A stretch of DNA of 64,000 nucleotides from Verrucomicrobiaceae bacterium UBA1938 (GTDB taxonomy: Bacteria; Verrucomicrobiota; Verrucomicrobiia; Verrucomicrobiales; Verrucomicrobiaceae): the NCBI GenBank assembly GCA_002336895.1, contig DDFC01000023.1, positions 149,584-213,583 of the forward strand. The letters are read 5' to 3'. Position 1 is the stretch's first letter; each line of letters begins with the position of its first letter. Positions 52,301-61,100 of the stretch are shown here, piece after piece. The position numbers and the translations under genes are program-made. Under the pieces are notes generated by a model that searched no databases, was not told the origin of the DNA, and saw only the letters and a program-made list of their open reading frames with translations.

Positions 52301-54306
52301 TTTGCCTGAGTGTTTGCACCACTGTTGTAAGCTGTGTCGGTGGACTGCACGTAACCGGTGCCGCTGCTCGTCGGAGTGCCCGCGCCGCCGCGCAGGTAGT
52401 AAGTGGTGCCGCCGGCAGTGAAGCTGCCGCCACGTGCCGATCCATCATCCGCCATGTAAAAATACACATCATAGGTGCTGTATGGGATGCCGGTGACGGT
52501 GATGGTGGCCGAGGCGCCGTCGAATTTGTCAAACACCGTGTCAAACATACGCACATCGTTCGAGGGGCTCGCATACCCGCGGCTGAAGGTGCTGCCTGCA
52601 TTGCCGCCTTGGAATGTGACACTGACGCCGGCGGCCTGTGCGCCGTTGCTGTCCACCATGTTGCTGATGGTCCCGCCGCCGCCAGTCACATCAAAGTTGT
52701 TCCACCTGGCAAAGCGCGCGCCGGCGGCTCCGGCGGTGTCCGTGGCGGACATTCCCGTGGTGCCGGAGCCGAAGAGGTTGAAGCTCAACGCCACCGGCAC
52801 AGGCTGGTTGGGGTTCGTCAGATTGAGCACAATGCTGGTGCCCACGAGCTGAAGGCTGGTGTTTGTATACGCGGAAAGCCCCGAGCCGATGCTGAGTCCT
52901 GCGGTGATGTAGCCGCTGCCATCGGTGGTGAGGTTGCCGTAGTTTGTATTTGAGTCTCCCTGAAACAGCACATACTGCCCCGTGAGCAGCAGTCCTGCGG
53001 CGAGGTCGGTGAAGTTCACCACAGTGCTGTTGAAGAAGACCTCGGTGGTGCCCGATTTGCCGACCAAGGCGATCTTGTCATTGCCCGTGGTGTTCAGGTC
53101 AAACGACGCCGTGCCTCCTACGGAGAAGTTCAGCACCGACTGGTTGGAAGACGTCTGGTCAAGTGTCAGCGTGCCCACACCACCACTTGCGGATGGATCT
53201 CCAGGCGCGATTTTGCCCCCGCTGGCGATGTTGATCATCACGCCGCCGCCTGCGGTGTCGAAGGGCTTGATCGTTCCCGTGCCGCCCAGTGTGCCGGAGC
53301 TGTTCACGTTGTACTTGCCGCCGGTGCCCGTGGCCGCGGCGATGTTGCTGCTCGCCGTCACAGTAGCGGTGTGCGTGCCGTTCATGAGGAAGACACCCGC
53401 ATTGACCGTCGTCGTACCGCCGCTGTAGCTCGTGCCGCTGAAGGTCTGCGTGCCTGTGCCGTTTTTGGTGACGTTGATGTTCGAACGAAAGTCCGTCGAT
53501 GCAGACCCCGGATTCTTGCCAAACACGCCCTGGAAGTTTCCGCTGTCATTTCCGGTGCCAAGCGTGAGCGTGCTGAAGCTCGTGCTGTTGTTGCGCACGT
53601 AAGTCGCCGCCGTGCCGTCAAAGCCGCCGATCGTCTGGTCGCGCCCGGCAAACATGCCGAGCGTGATCGTGCTGGTGCCCGTCCCCTGCTGCAGCGTGAG
53701 ATGTGTCTGCGGCAGTGTATTGCCCGTAAAGGGGTCGATCGTCCCGCCGTCGTTGTTGTTGGCGGTGATGGTCAGCGTGCCGGAAAAGCCGCTCCATGAG
53801 AGCCCGCCGCTGTTGGGGGAAAACACGTTTGCCCCCGTGTTGATAGTCAGCCCCTGGCTGCCGGCAAAGGTCAGGCTGCTGCTGCCAAAGGTGTAGGTCT
53901 TGCCGAACCACGTGGCCAGGTACAGCGTCGGTGTGCCGCTGCTCGTCGCCCAGGTGATCGTCGAGTTTGCAGCCGTGCCGCTGCCCGTGAGACTGAAGCT
54001 CTGCCCGCTGGAGCTGCCCGTGAGGGTGAGGTTCCCGATCGTCACCGGTGCCGTGATGGAGATCGTCGTGTTTCCCGCACCCGTGCTGCCGCTTAGGTTG
54101 ATCGTGGCCGTGGCACCCGTGCCGCTTGCCACAATACCACCGCTCCATTTGGTGGTGTCGCCGTAGTTGGCTGTGGTAGCGGTGCCGTTGCCGCTGCCGA
54201 TAAAGGTGCCATCCACAGCGAGGGCGGACGAGGAGAACAGGGCAAGCAGGAGCGGAAAGCGAAAACACGCCTGCAGGGCGCGCGGGCTGGTGGGTGGCTG
54301 GGACAT
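49381..54306 (-). CDS. Giant exported protein: autotransporter-type beta-strand repeats, Fn3/Ig, hydrolase-like domain, Ca-binding repeats
   Basis: A 1641-residue protein with a signal peptide (start 54306; FRFPLLLALFSSSALAVDG). Up to about 450 are Gly/Ser/Thr-rich beta-strand repeats of the autotransporter-associated type (GTQTFSGTSYSGGTTTVNAGVF, IASGGKIAPGD). A jelly-roll-like part follows; a fibronectin III domain lies at about 710-800 and an Ig-like one at about 805-880. Residues about 905-1130 resemble an alpha/beta hydrolase: RAFLYIPPGVTT, GHSAMAN (nucleophile-elbow-like, G-x-S-x-M), and GGGHFDWNE as possible His. Two Ca-binding-type repeats (YDNDGLTNLQEY and TDNDGAPNLMEF, about 1475 and 1520) precede the end. 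There is no barrel or PEP signal on this protein. Probably a secreted surface enzyme or adhesin. Confidence 0.82.
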   Translation of the reverse strand: MSQPPTSPRALQACFRFPLLLALFSSSALAVDGTFIGSGNGTATTANYGDTTKWSGGIVASGTGATATINLSGSTGAGNTTISITAPVTIGNLTLTGSSSGQSFSLTGSGTAANSTITWATSSGTPTLYLATWFGKTYTFGSSSLTFAGSQGLTINTGANVFSPNSGGLSWSGFSGTLTITANNNDGGTIDPFTGNTLPQTHLTLQQGTGTSTITLGMFAGRDQTIGGFDGTAATYVRNNSTSFSTLTLGTGNDSGNFQGVFGKNPGSASTDFRSNINVTKNGTGTQTFSGTSYSGGTTTVNAGVFLMNGTHTATVTASSNIAAATGTGGKYNVNSSGTLGGTGTIKPFDTAGGGVMINIASGGKIAPGDPSASGGVGTLTLDQTSSNQSVLNFSVGGTASFDLNTTGNDKIALVGKSGTTEVFFNSTVVNFTDLAAGLLLTGQYVLFQGDSNTNYGNLTTDGSGYITAGLSIGSGLSAYTNTSLQLVGTSIVLNLTNPNQPVPVALSFNLFGSGTTGMSATDTAGAAGARFARWNNFDVTGGGGTISNMVDSNGAQAAGVSVTFQGGNAGSTFSRGYASPSNDVRMFDTVFDKFDGASATITVTGIPYSTYDVYFYMADDGSARGGSFTAGGTTYYLRGGAGTPTSSGTGYVQSTDTAYNSGANTQANYVKFTGLSGTLTASFTALNEGDSVQRLKFPGFQIVGTAAPASSAPGTPTGIAITAVSSTSYTIAWGAVNGATSYQVFRSTSSGSFDFNSPLTSVAAPILSYTDMTAAAVTTYYYVVRAVNSVGSSAASSQVTNPPPDLSSVTASSPVIWPGGSSTLSWAVPNANTLTIDTGGGAQSYATSGTLVLTPTATTTCTFSATNAQDTTTKTVTIALTPKPDTRDSLWQWAIPLTGIISSETNDYPRAFLYIPPGVTTVRGVVIGQHNMLEEPILEHPAVRQALADAGMAAIWISPAFDGSFSFTANPNTPVIFQRMMDGLAAESGYAELSKTPVVWIGHSAMANAPYHFAAWDSQTNGANNRRCAAAISIKGWYPGYSTDPDTPRPTYANSDLAGVPIMYIEGEYADANGRATSALSFQNSTAGAIVSFFADVGGGHFDWNEKLCGYIAMYLRKIGTYRLPTSAAADGTAVLQTINTGTQGWLADRWRKGQSPASSPAAVGSYTGSASEAFWYFDQEHATTTYNAYLPVKTTYQLVSYTQNGVLVGQVEDHLQVHPSFSPDTSGDGLTFKLGTTFLSSVPAVSSRLAGWTGLNVGSAIGHSSSGSILINRVCGPVEMLSPDTFRVAFDRVGTNNIYGQTRSRDIVLTAVHEGDGTYVRAVQQALVSIPLPLTSGAAQEITFTQPADQLSGVASLPISATTTGTATYAGAKVDFYVREGPAKVSSSTLQFTTLPPRSRFPVRVSVVATQYGRTIAPLLQTATPVMRTLWIYQNALQQWRYQTFGTLSSGTNGELQWTLAAGSGDADDYDNDGLTNLQEYNAATDPKTAQTSLQVWRVLNFGTAGNSGGSADSADTDNDGAPNLMEFAFGMNPAASDNAPFMISGATLTQRGMPGVNVANGVSSVSFSARFVRRRTYVTDGLLYTPQFSADLATWQDSSATPSVVARDAAYEAVEVEYPFFINGQKARFFRITVSTMP

Positions 54307-54355
54307 GGTTGAGCGGTTCGGTCCCAATGCTGACAGACGGCTTTTCGCATATCTA

Positions 54356-54371
54356 TAGAACGAATGTTCTA
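54356..54371. promoter_or_regulatory. Palindrome in the divergent promoter region
   Basis: TAGAAC-GAAT-GTTCTA, a perfect 6-bp-arm inverted repeat in the 124-base space between the giant protein gene and the propeller sensor gene. It is a candidate operator for the downstream LuxR-type regulator or another dimeric factor, controlling one or both directions. Confidence 0.5.
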
Positions 54372-54430
54372 GAGCCCCCGTCCGCCTTCCGGCTCGCATT
54401 CACCGCCGCGCCGTTCATGATGGGTCTGCC

Positions 54431-57385
54431 ATGTGCCGCCTGCCTTTTCTCCTCGCGCTTGCCCTGCCGCTGGCGGCGGCTGTGGCGGATCCCGCGTGGA
54501 TATCCCGCGCATGGCAGACAGAGGACGGCCTGCTCAACAACGAAGTGACCGCCATCACGCAGGCGGAGGATGGAGCGCTGCTGGTGGCCACGCAGCGCGG
54601 GCTCTCGCGGTTTGACGGGCTGCGCTGGCGCGAGGTGCCCACCGATGTGCCGGGGCGCAGCGGGCGCAGTGTCACGGGCCTGCTCACCACACAGGATGGC
54701 GCGCTCTGGATGGTGACGCGCACCGTCGTCGTATGCCTGCGCCCGGGGCGGCCGCAGGAGGTCCTTGAGATGCCGGCTGTGGAGGCAGACAGCGGACGCA
54801 TCACCGCCTTCTTCGAACAGCCCGGCGGTGTGATCTGGATCGCCTTCGAAGGCGGCCGTCTGCATCGGATCAAAAAGGGGCGCATAGAGCAGGCTGCCGC
54901 CGCGTCTGGTCTTTCACCCACCTTTGCCACATGTGCGGCGCTGGACAGCGAGGGGCGTGTGTGGGCGGCGGGCTCGGGTGTGCTCGCTTGCTGGCGGGGG
55001 GACCGCTTTGAGCCGGTGGCCGCCGTCCCGCAGGGAAAGATCGTGATGGCGGGCGCACGCGCCGGAGGCCTGTGGGTCGGTGCGGGGCGCAAGCTGCTCA
55101 GAGTCGCTGAATCCTCACGTGTCGTGGAGGTGGCAGATCTCCCGGACGAACTGCGCGGTGCACGCGTTGCCTGCCTGCATGAAGACCGCCACGGCACCCT
55201 GTGGCTGGGCACGGTGCGTGGCGGCCTGCAGGCGTGGGATGGCGCACGCTTCCACACCGCCCAGGCTGGTTACGATGTGTGGTGGCTCTGCGAGGACCGC
55301 GAGTCCAGCATCTGGGCCGCAACGAGCGGTGGCGGGGCCTGCTGCGTGCGCCCGCGTGTGCTGACCCTGCTGGATGAGCCCGGAGCCCCGACGGCGCAGA
55401 TCGCGCGAGACATCTGCCAGGATGCCAGAGGCCACCTCTGGGTGGCAACCACGGCGGGAAAGCTCTTCGTCCGCCGCGCCGAAGGTTGGCATGAGCTGGC
55501 TGCGAATAAAGACTGGCCCGGCCCCGGAGCCGCATGCGTCACGGCCGCTCCGGATGGCGCTGTCTGGATCGCCACCAGCCAGGGAGATCTCGTGCACTGG
55601 GACGGCGTGGCCTTCATTCCGGTGCCGCTGCCACCGGACCCCCGGCGCTCATCCATCATGACGATGCTCGTGGCCCGTGATGGCGGGCTGTGGATCGCAC
55701 GCGGGTTCTCCCTGTTTCATGGAAAGCCAGGCCAGTGGCACGAGCAGGGCGTGCCGGACGGCCGCGTGGTGTCACTGGCTCAGGACGCAGCCGGGCATGT
55801 ATGGGCCGGCACGCTGACCGGAGCCCTGCTGCGGGCGGAAAACAACATGCTGGTGCGTAAGGCCGCGCAGGAGCTGGACACGCACGGCGGAGGCATCCGC
55901 GCCATGCTGCCTGCCGCCGACGGTTCATTGTGGATCGCCAGCGAGGGCGGCGGCATCTCACAGCTGATCGGCGGGCGCTGCCGCTCCATCACCACTGCCC
56001 ACGGGCTGCCAAATGATGCGGTGTCGCAGCTCGCGCTGGATAAGCAGGGCCGGGTCTGGGCCTGCAGTGATCTCGGTGTCTTCATGATTCCGCTTACGGA
56101 TCTGACGGCGGCAGCCGAAGGCCGACAGCTCCGCCTGCACGCCACACTCTTCGGCCGCAATGAGGGCGTGCCCGGCCTGCAGGCCACAGGGGGCAGCTCG
56201 GTGGCGGCGGCAGACGGACGTGTCTGGCTGTCCACCAGCAGAGGGCTGGCCGTCGTGGACACCACTCGCGTGGGCATCAACACCACACCTCCTCATGCGA
56301 GCATCGAGGAGATGATCGTGAACGAGAAAGAGACCGTCTCTTTGTGGCAGGAGCAGCCTGCCGCCATGCCGGCTGCATCGGGTGCCATCTCCGCTGCGCC
56401 GAGCGTCCGGCTCCAGCCCGGTGTCCGCACCCTCGCCTTTGAGTTCGGAGCCAGCAGCTTCATCGCGCCGGAAAACGTGCGCCTGCGCTACCTGCTCGCA
56501 GGCATCGACCCAGCCCCGCGTCTGGCCGATGCCGACCGCCGTGCCGTCTATGGCCACATCCCGCCCGGAGATTACGCCCTGCATCTCAGTGCCGCGAACA
56601 ACGACGGCGTCTGGAGCACGCACGAAACCATCCTGAGCCTCCACGTCTCGCCCTTCTATTACGAAACCGCCTGGTTCCGCTTCCTCGTCGTCCTCGCCGC
56701 CATCATGTTCGTCATCTTCATCGGCTACCGCATTGCCCGCGCCCGCTACCGCCGCCGCACCGAGGCCCTGCGCCGGGAGGCCGCCGTGCATGCAGAGCGC
56801 ACCCGCATCGCTCGCGACATGCATGATCAGGTCGGTGCCAGCCTCACGCAGATCAGCCTCCTCTCAGACATCGCCCTCGCGCAGGGCGGCGACATCCCTC
56901 AGCTCAACCGGCTCGCCGAGACCGCTCGCGATGCCGTCACCGCACTCGATGAAATCGTGTGGGCTGTCGATCCCGCGCAGGACCGCTTTGACAGCCTCAT
57001 CGAATACCTCGCTCCTCAGATTACCGAACTCGCGCAGGCCGCAGGTCTGCGCAGCCGCCTCGACTTTCCGGCGCAGACTGAGCCACGCCATCTGACCGCC
57101 GCCTTCCGTCATCAGCTCTTCCTCATCATCCGTGAAGCCGTCAACAACATCATCAAGCATGCCCGCGCTACAGAGCTCAAACTCCACATCAGCACCACGT
57201 CCGCCTTCCTCACCATCGAAATCACCGACAATGGCACTGGCTTTGCACCTGCCGCCGCCTCCGGCCATGGCCTGCCCAACATGCGCAGCCGCGCCGCAGC
57301 TCTAGCCGGCGCACTGGAAATTCACAGCAGCCCGGAGGGATCTCAGCTCAAGCTCACCGTGCCCTGGCCGGCACAGGAGGGCTAG
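54431..57385 (+). CDS. Propeller-type hybrid-free sensor histidine kinase (Reg_prop, Y_Y_Y, HisKA_3)
   Basis: A 984-residue sensor. Signal peptide (MCRLPFLLALALPLAAAVADP), then a large periplasmic two-propeller region of repeats with the pattern W-x-A-x/G-x-x-G-x-L (SRAWQTEDGLLNNEVTAITQ, HEDRHGTLWLGTVRGGLQAW, DSLWIASEGGGISQL) up to about 620, a Y_Y_Y-like domain (about 660-735), and one membrane helix (FRFLVVLAAIMFVIFIGY, about 745-762). The cytoplasmic part has a HisKA_3 box with His798 (ARDMHDQVGASLTQISLLSD) and a HATPase with NNIIKHARATEL and DNGTGFAP. Unlike many bacteroidal homologues it has no receiver or AraC domain. It is followed by the LuxR regulator gene 51 bases later, its evident partner. 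Confidence 0.92.
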   Translation: MCRLPFLLALALPLAAAVADPAWISRAWQTEDGLLNNEVTAITQAEDGALLVATQRGLSRFDGLRWREVPTDVPGRSGRSVTGLLTTQDGALWMVTRTVVVCLRPGRPQEVLEMPAVEADSGRITAFFEQPGGVIWIAFEGGRLHRIKKGRIEQAAAASGLSPTFATCAALDSEGRVWAAGSGVLACWRGDRFEPVAAVPQGKIVMAGARAGGLWVGAGRKLLRVAESSRVVEVADLPDELRGARVACLHEDRHGTLWLGTVRGGLQAWDGARFHTAQAGYDVWWLCEDRESSIWAATSGGGACCVRPRVLTLLDEPGAPTAQIARDICQDARGHLWVATTAGKLFVRRAEGWHELAANKDWPGPGAACVTAAPDGAVWIATSQGDLVHWDGVAFIPVPLPPDPRRSSIMTMLVARDGGLWIARGFSLFHGKPGQWHEQGVPDGRVVSLAQDAAGHVWAGTLTGALLRAENNMLVRKAAQELDTHGGGIRAMLPAADGSLWIASEGGGISQLIGGRCRSITTAHGLPNDAVSQLALDKQGRVWACSDLGVFMIPLTDLTAAAEGRQLRLHATLFGRNEGVPGLQATGGSSVAAADGRVWLSTSRGLAVVDTTRVGINTTPPHASIEEMIVNEKETVSLWQEQPAAMPAASGAISAAPSVRLQPGVRTLAFEFGASSFIAPENVRLRYLLAGIDPAPRLADADRRAVYGHIPPGDYALHLSAANNDGVWSTHETILSLHVSPFYYETAWFRFLVVLAAIMFVIFIGYRIARARYRRRTEALRREAAVHAERTRIARDMHDQVGASLTQISLLSDIALAQGGDIPQLNRLAETARDAVTALDEIVWAVDPAQDRFDSLIEYLAPQITELAQAAGLRSRLDFPAQTEPRHLTAAFRHQLFLIIREAVNNIIKHARATELKLHISTTSAFLTIEITDNGTGFAPAAASGHGLPNMRSRAAALAGALEIHSSPEGSQLKLTVPWPAQEG

Positions 57386-57436
57386 CGCGCCATTCGTGGC
57401 ACCGTCACCCTAGTTTGTTCATCGCCTGTCTCACAC

Positions 57437-58063
57437 ATGATCACCATCAGCATCATCGAAGACGACCGCGGCACCCGCGAGAGCCTCGCGGAACTGCTCT
57501 CACTTGCCAAAGGACTTCAGGTCCTCGCCACTTACCCCAATGCGGACGATGCCATCGCCGCCGTGCCGGCACACACACCGGATGTGCTTCTCGTGGACAT
57601 CCACCTGCCCGGCAAAAGCGGCATCGAGTGCGTTACCATTCTCAAGGCACAGCTGCCACGGATGCAGGTGCTCATGCTCACAACGTACGACAACAGTGAC
57701 GCGATCTTCGACAGCCTCCGTGCCGGCGCCGGCGGCTATCTCCTGAAACGCACACGCGCCGCCGAGCTCATCGCCGCCATACGAGAAGTGCATGAAGGAG
57801 GATCGCCCATGTCCGCCAGCATCGCGCGCAAGGTGGTCACCTACTTTCATGCTCCCTCAAAACGTGGCAGCCCCGAGCTCGAGGCTCTCACCGCACGAGA
57901 ACATGAGATCCTCAAGCATCTGGCCGACGGCCTGCAATACAAGGAGATCGCCGACCATCTCGGCATCAGCACCAGCACAGTGCGCGCCCACCTGCACACC
58001 ATCTACGGCAAGCTCCATGTGCAAACCCGCACCGAAGCCGTGGTGAAGTATCTGAAGCGCTGA
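57437..58063 (+). CDS. LuxR/NarL-type response regulator
   Basis: A 208-residue regulator: receiver domain with Asp54 (VLLVDIHLPGKSG), Thr in MLTTYDNSD, Lys in YLLKRTRA; C-terminal GerE-type HTH with LTAREHEILKHLADGLQYKEIADHLGISTSTVRAHLHTIYGKL. The partner is the HisKA_3 sensor immediately upstream. A GC stem (GCGGGC...GCCCGC) follows the stop but lacks a clear T run. Possible targets include the giant surface protein operon read divergently from the sensor gene, which has a palindrome in front of it; that link is an inference. Confidence 0.93.
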   Translation: MITISIIEDDRGTRESLAELLSLAKGLQVLATYPNADDAIAAVPAHTPDVLLVDIHLPGKSGIECVTILKAQLPRMQVLMLTTYDNSDAIFDSLRAGAGGYLLKRTRAAELIAAIREVHEGGSPMSASIARKVVTYFHAPSKRGSPELEALTAREHEILKHLADGLQYKEIADHLGISTSTVRAHLHTIYGKLHVQTRTEAVVKYLKR

Positions 58064-58104
58064 GCGGGCAGTTTTTTCAAACAGCCCGCCCATGTCGGCT
58101 TGCC

Positions 58105-61100
58105 TCAGCGCACTTTGACATACATTTCCATGAGCACCTCCCCACGAGTTCTGGTCAGAACGGGAGAAGTCGTCTTTTCCGCTGCAGCAACTGCGGCCGC
58201 CCGTTCATTCGGTGCATCGAACTTCTGAGCCCATATCGCGGCTGTCGCAGTTTTCAGGGGCTCATCCAGTCGGGCGTTGTAGTCGGAAAAGAAGCCCTGC
58301 GTGGCAAAATACTCTGCCGCAGGAATGCGTGGATCACTGGCATCGACTTTGAGATCGTTGAAGAAGCTCACGAGTTGTCGCTTCTCAGCGAGCGTGCGCA
58401 CCAGGATTCCGGCATCGAGCTTTCCGGGCTGTGTCTGGTGCTTTTTCGACAAGGCGGCAGCCCAGCCAGCGGCCTCGCCAGTCTGCATCCACACCGGCTC
58501 AAGCCGGATCGCACCCCAGGCGATGTGGGTGGAACTCAAGCATACGGGGACGAGCAGATTGTCCACGCCTAGAGGGAGCAGCGCCCGATACGGGATCTGC
58601 ATTGGGCGCGATTCTTCGGTGAGGATGAGCTTGCCATCGTATCTAAAGCCAGGACGTGAATCGAGCGTGCAGGCATGGCTGTCCATGTACCAATCCGTCA
58701 CGGCAATGCTGTCCGGATTGACCGGTGTGCGTGCATACTCTTTGGCCAACATGCCGTCGTTCTCCGTGATGACATACCGCCCCACAATGCGCCGAGCCTC
58801 ACGCACATACATCTCATAGGGGATGTGGCCGTTGTCGGGAAACTCATCCTTCGCCAGCCCCCATTCACGGAACGACTTCCATCGGGACTTCATGGACTCG
58901 TCGTTCTGCAAAAACCAGATGAGGCCGAGGCCGAAGTTTTTGTGCCTCTCGATGATCTTCTCGCGCTCCGGCCAGGAGGCCTCGGGATACGCGATATTTT
59001 CTCCGGGCAGGATGGGGGAGTTCATGTGCGACTTCAAATTGGGCCCGGCATTGGTGGCGATGCTCTTGCGCTCATAGTTCACGTACTCCTCGCGGTTGTA
59101 TCCGGGCGGCGGCTCGGTGAGCATGAGGCGGTTTTCGGGGTTTTGTGTGACGCAGAAGCGGTAGTTGTAGGCCTGGGCGTTGCCGTCTGCCGTAAAAGGG
59201 CTGGTGGGATCAACGCTGCCCTGCCGTGAACTGTAGCTGCGAATGTTCAGCCCCTCTGTCACCACACTTTGCGGTGCGCCGTGGTCAATATTGACGAAGA
59301 CCTTGCCCGCATGCGGCTCCTGGTATTCATCGCGTGCCTCGCGACCGACACGATACGGAACCTTGGCCAGCGCAAAGAGATCGCCCTCATAAGTGGCGTC
59401 GGCAAACATGGCTGCCTTGACAGTGATATCCTTCGTCGTGCCGTAGGCCCGCAATGTGGCGCTTTTGATCAGGGTTCCATCCCGCTGCACCTCCGCCGGA
59501 TAATGCTCCAGCAGCAGGGTGATTCTTTTTTCGCCAGCAATGAGGCGGTGACACTCGCGCTCCATCACATGGGACTCCACCCAGCTGATGGGATAGTGCT
59601 CGTGCGTATAGCGCACGGTCTGGTGTGACTTCGAATCCCGCCCATATCGCGCGATGGCGTCTTTCTCGATGTTTCCCAGCAGCTCCGTGAAAAGCGCTGC
59701 ACGCGGCCCGCCATACAGCGCATCCCATTGCATCAGCCCATTGGCCAGCATGCCGCCGATGTGGCGGTTGTGCTGAACCAGCAATACCGTACACCCCTCA
59801 CGCGCAGCACGCACCGCACAGGCCACACCACCCGCTGTACCACCGACCACGACGAGATCGTAGCTCTTGCCATCCACCGCCGCAGCCCCGGCATCCTTCG
59901 CCAGTTGCACCGGCTCAGAAGAAGGTGGCGCGATGCTGCGGCCTTCCACGGTTTTCTTTGCCAGCGGTGACACTGCTACGGCTGCTGCCATTTGCCGCCG
60001 CCTTTCATCCTCTGCATTGGCAGCGGGTGCTTCGACGGCCTTTGGCATGGCAAATCCCGAACCACGAACGCCGTGGCGCTCGTCATCGGCAATGGTCACT
60101 GGCACAAACTGCACTGCATCCACCACCACGTAGCCGTTTGCCCCCTCGTTCGACAATGTGACCGAGGCTTCTTTGCCGGGCTCGAAGCGGAATCTGCCGA
60201 GTGCGCGCGGCACTCCGTTTTCCAGACACTCCACACGCTCGTTGATTGCCACCGTCTTCGTTCCCTCCGCGCTGACGATGCTCACCGGCACACTCGTGGC
60301 GCGGTTGGTGGTGGCGGCATAAATCAGGCGCACCTCGTACTCCCCTGCCTGGGTGACCCTGGGCACAAAGCGGGCGCTTTTCTCTCCCGGCTTCTCACGA
60401 TTGTCATGACGGTATCCTGGACCGACGAGGCTCTTCTGCTTGGTGCTCTCCACCCATGGGCCGGTGTACTGCGCGTCAGCATCATCCAGCACGATGCCAG
60501 CAATCTGGACTTCGGCTGTCGAAGCGGCCTTCATCTGCTGCTTCTCCGCCCTGTCCGTCTCCGTCAGCGTGAAACGTGTGCTCACCACCGAATTCTGCTC
60601 GGCTCCGGGGCGGTATTTCACATAAGTGGTGGCGACGAGCGTGCCACCGGGCAGGAGTTCAAGACCGGGATACCCGCAGTCCCCGCCTTTGTAGCTGTGC
60701 AGAAGTTTGATTTTGTAGGCAGCGTCGCGACCTGCGAGGACGTCTTCATAACGGCCCACCCAGGCGACGAAATGATTCTTGGTGGGGCTTTTGGCTCCGG
60801 TGTCTCGAAAGCATACGACGAGGCGACCATCAGGTGCATACACCGCCTTGTGGCGGTCACCATGCAGGCCGGGGGGAAGCGGATGCACTGCGGACCAGGT
60901 CCTGCCTTCGTCATTGCTGGTGATGAAGTGCGCGGGCTCTGAGCGCAGGTTTTCGCGCATCATGCAGAGCAGTTGTTTTCCATCCGGAGAGCGAACCACC
61001 TCGGGCTCGCAGGGCTTTAGATCACCTAGATCCACCAGCACACGCCAGGGGCTCCAGGTCATGCCGCCGTCGGTCGATTCGCTTTGGGTGATGATGTTCG

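Noticed and set aside
58066..58090. GCGGGC...GCCCGC hairpin after the LuxR regulator as a terminator
   Set aside because: The stem is short and no T run follows on either side, so it was not called.
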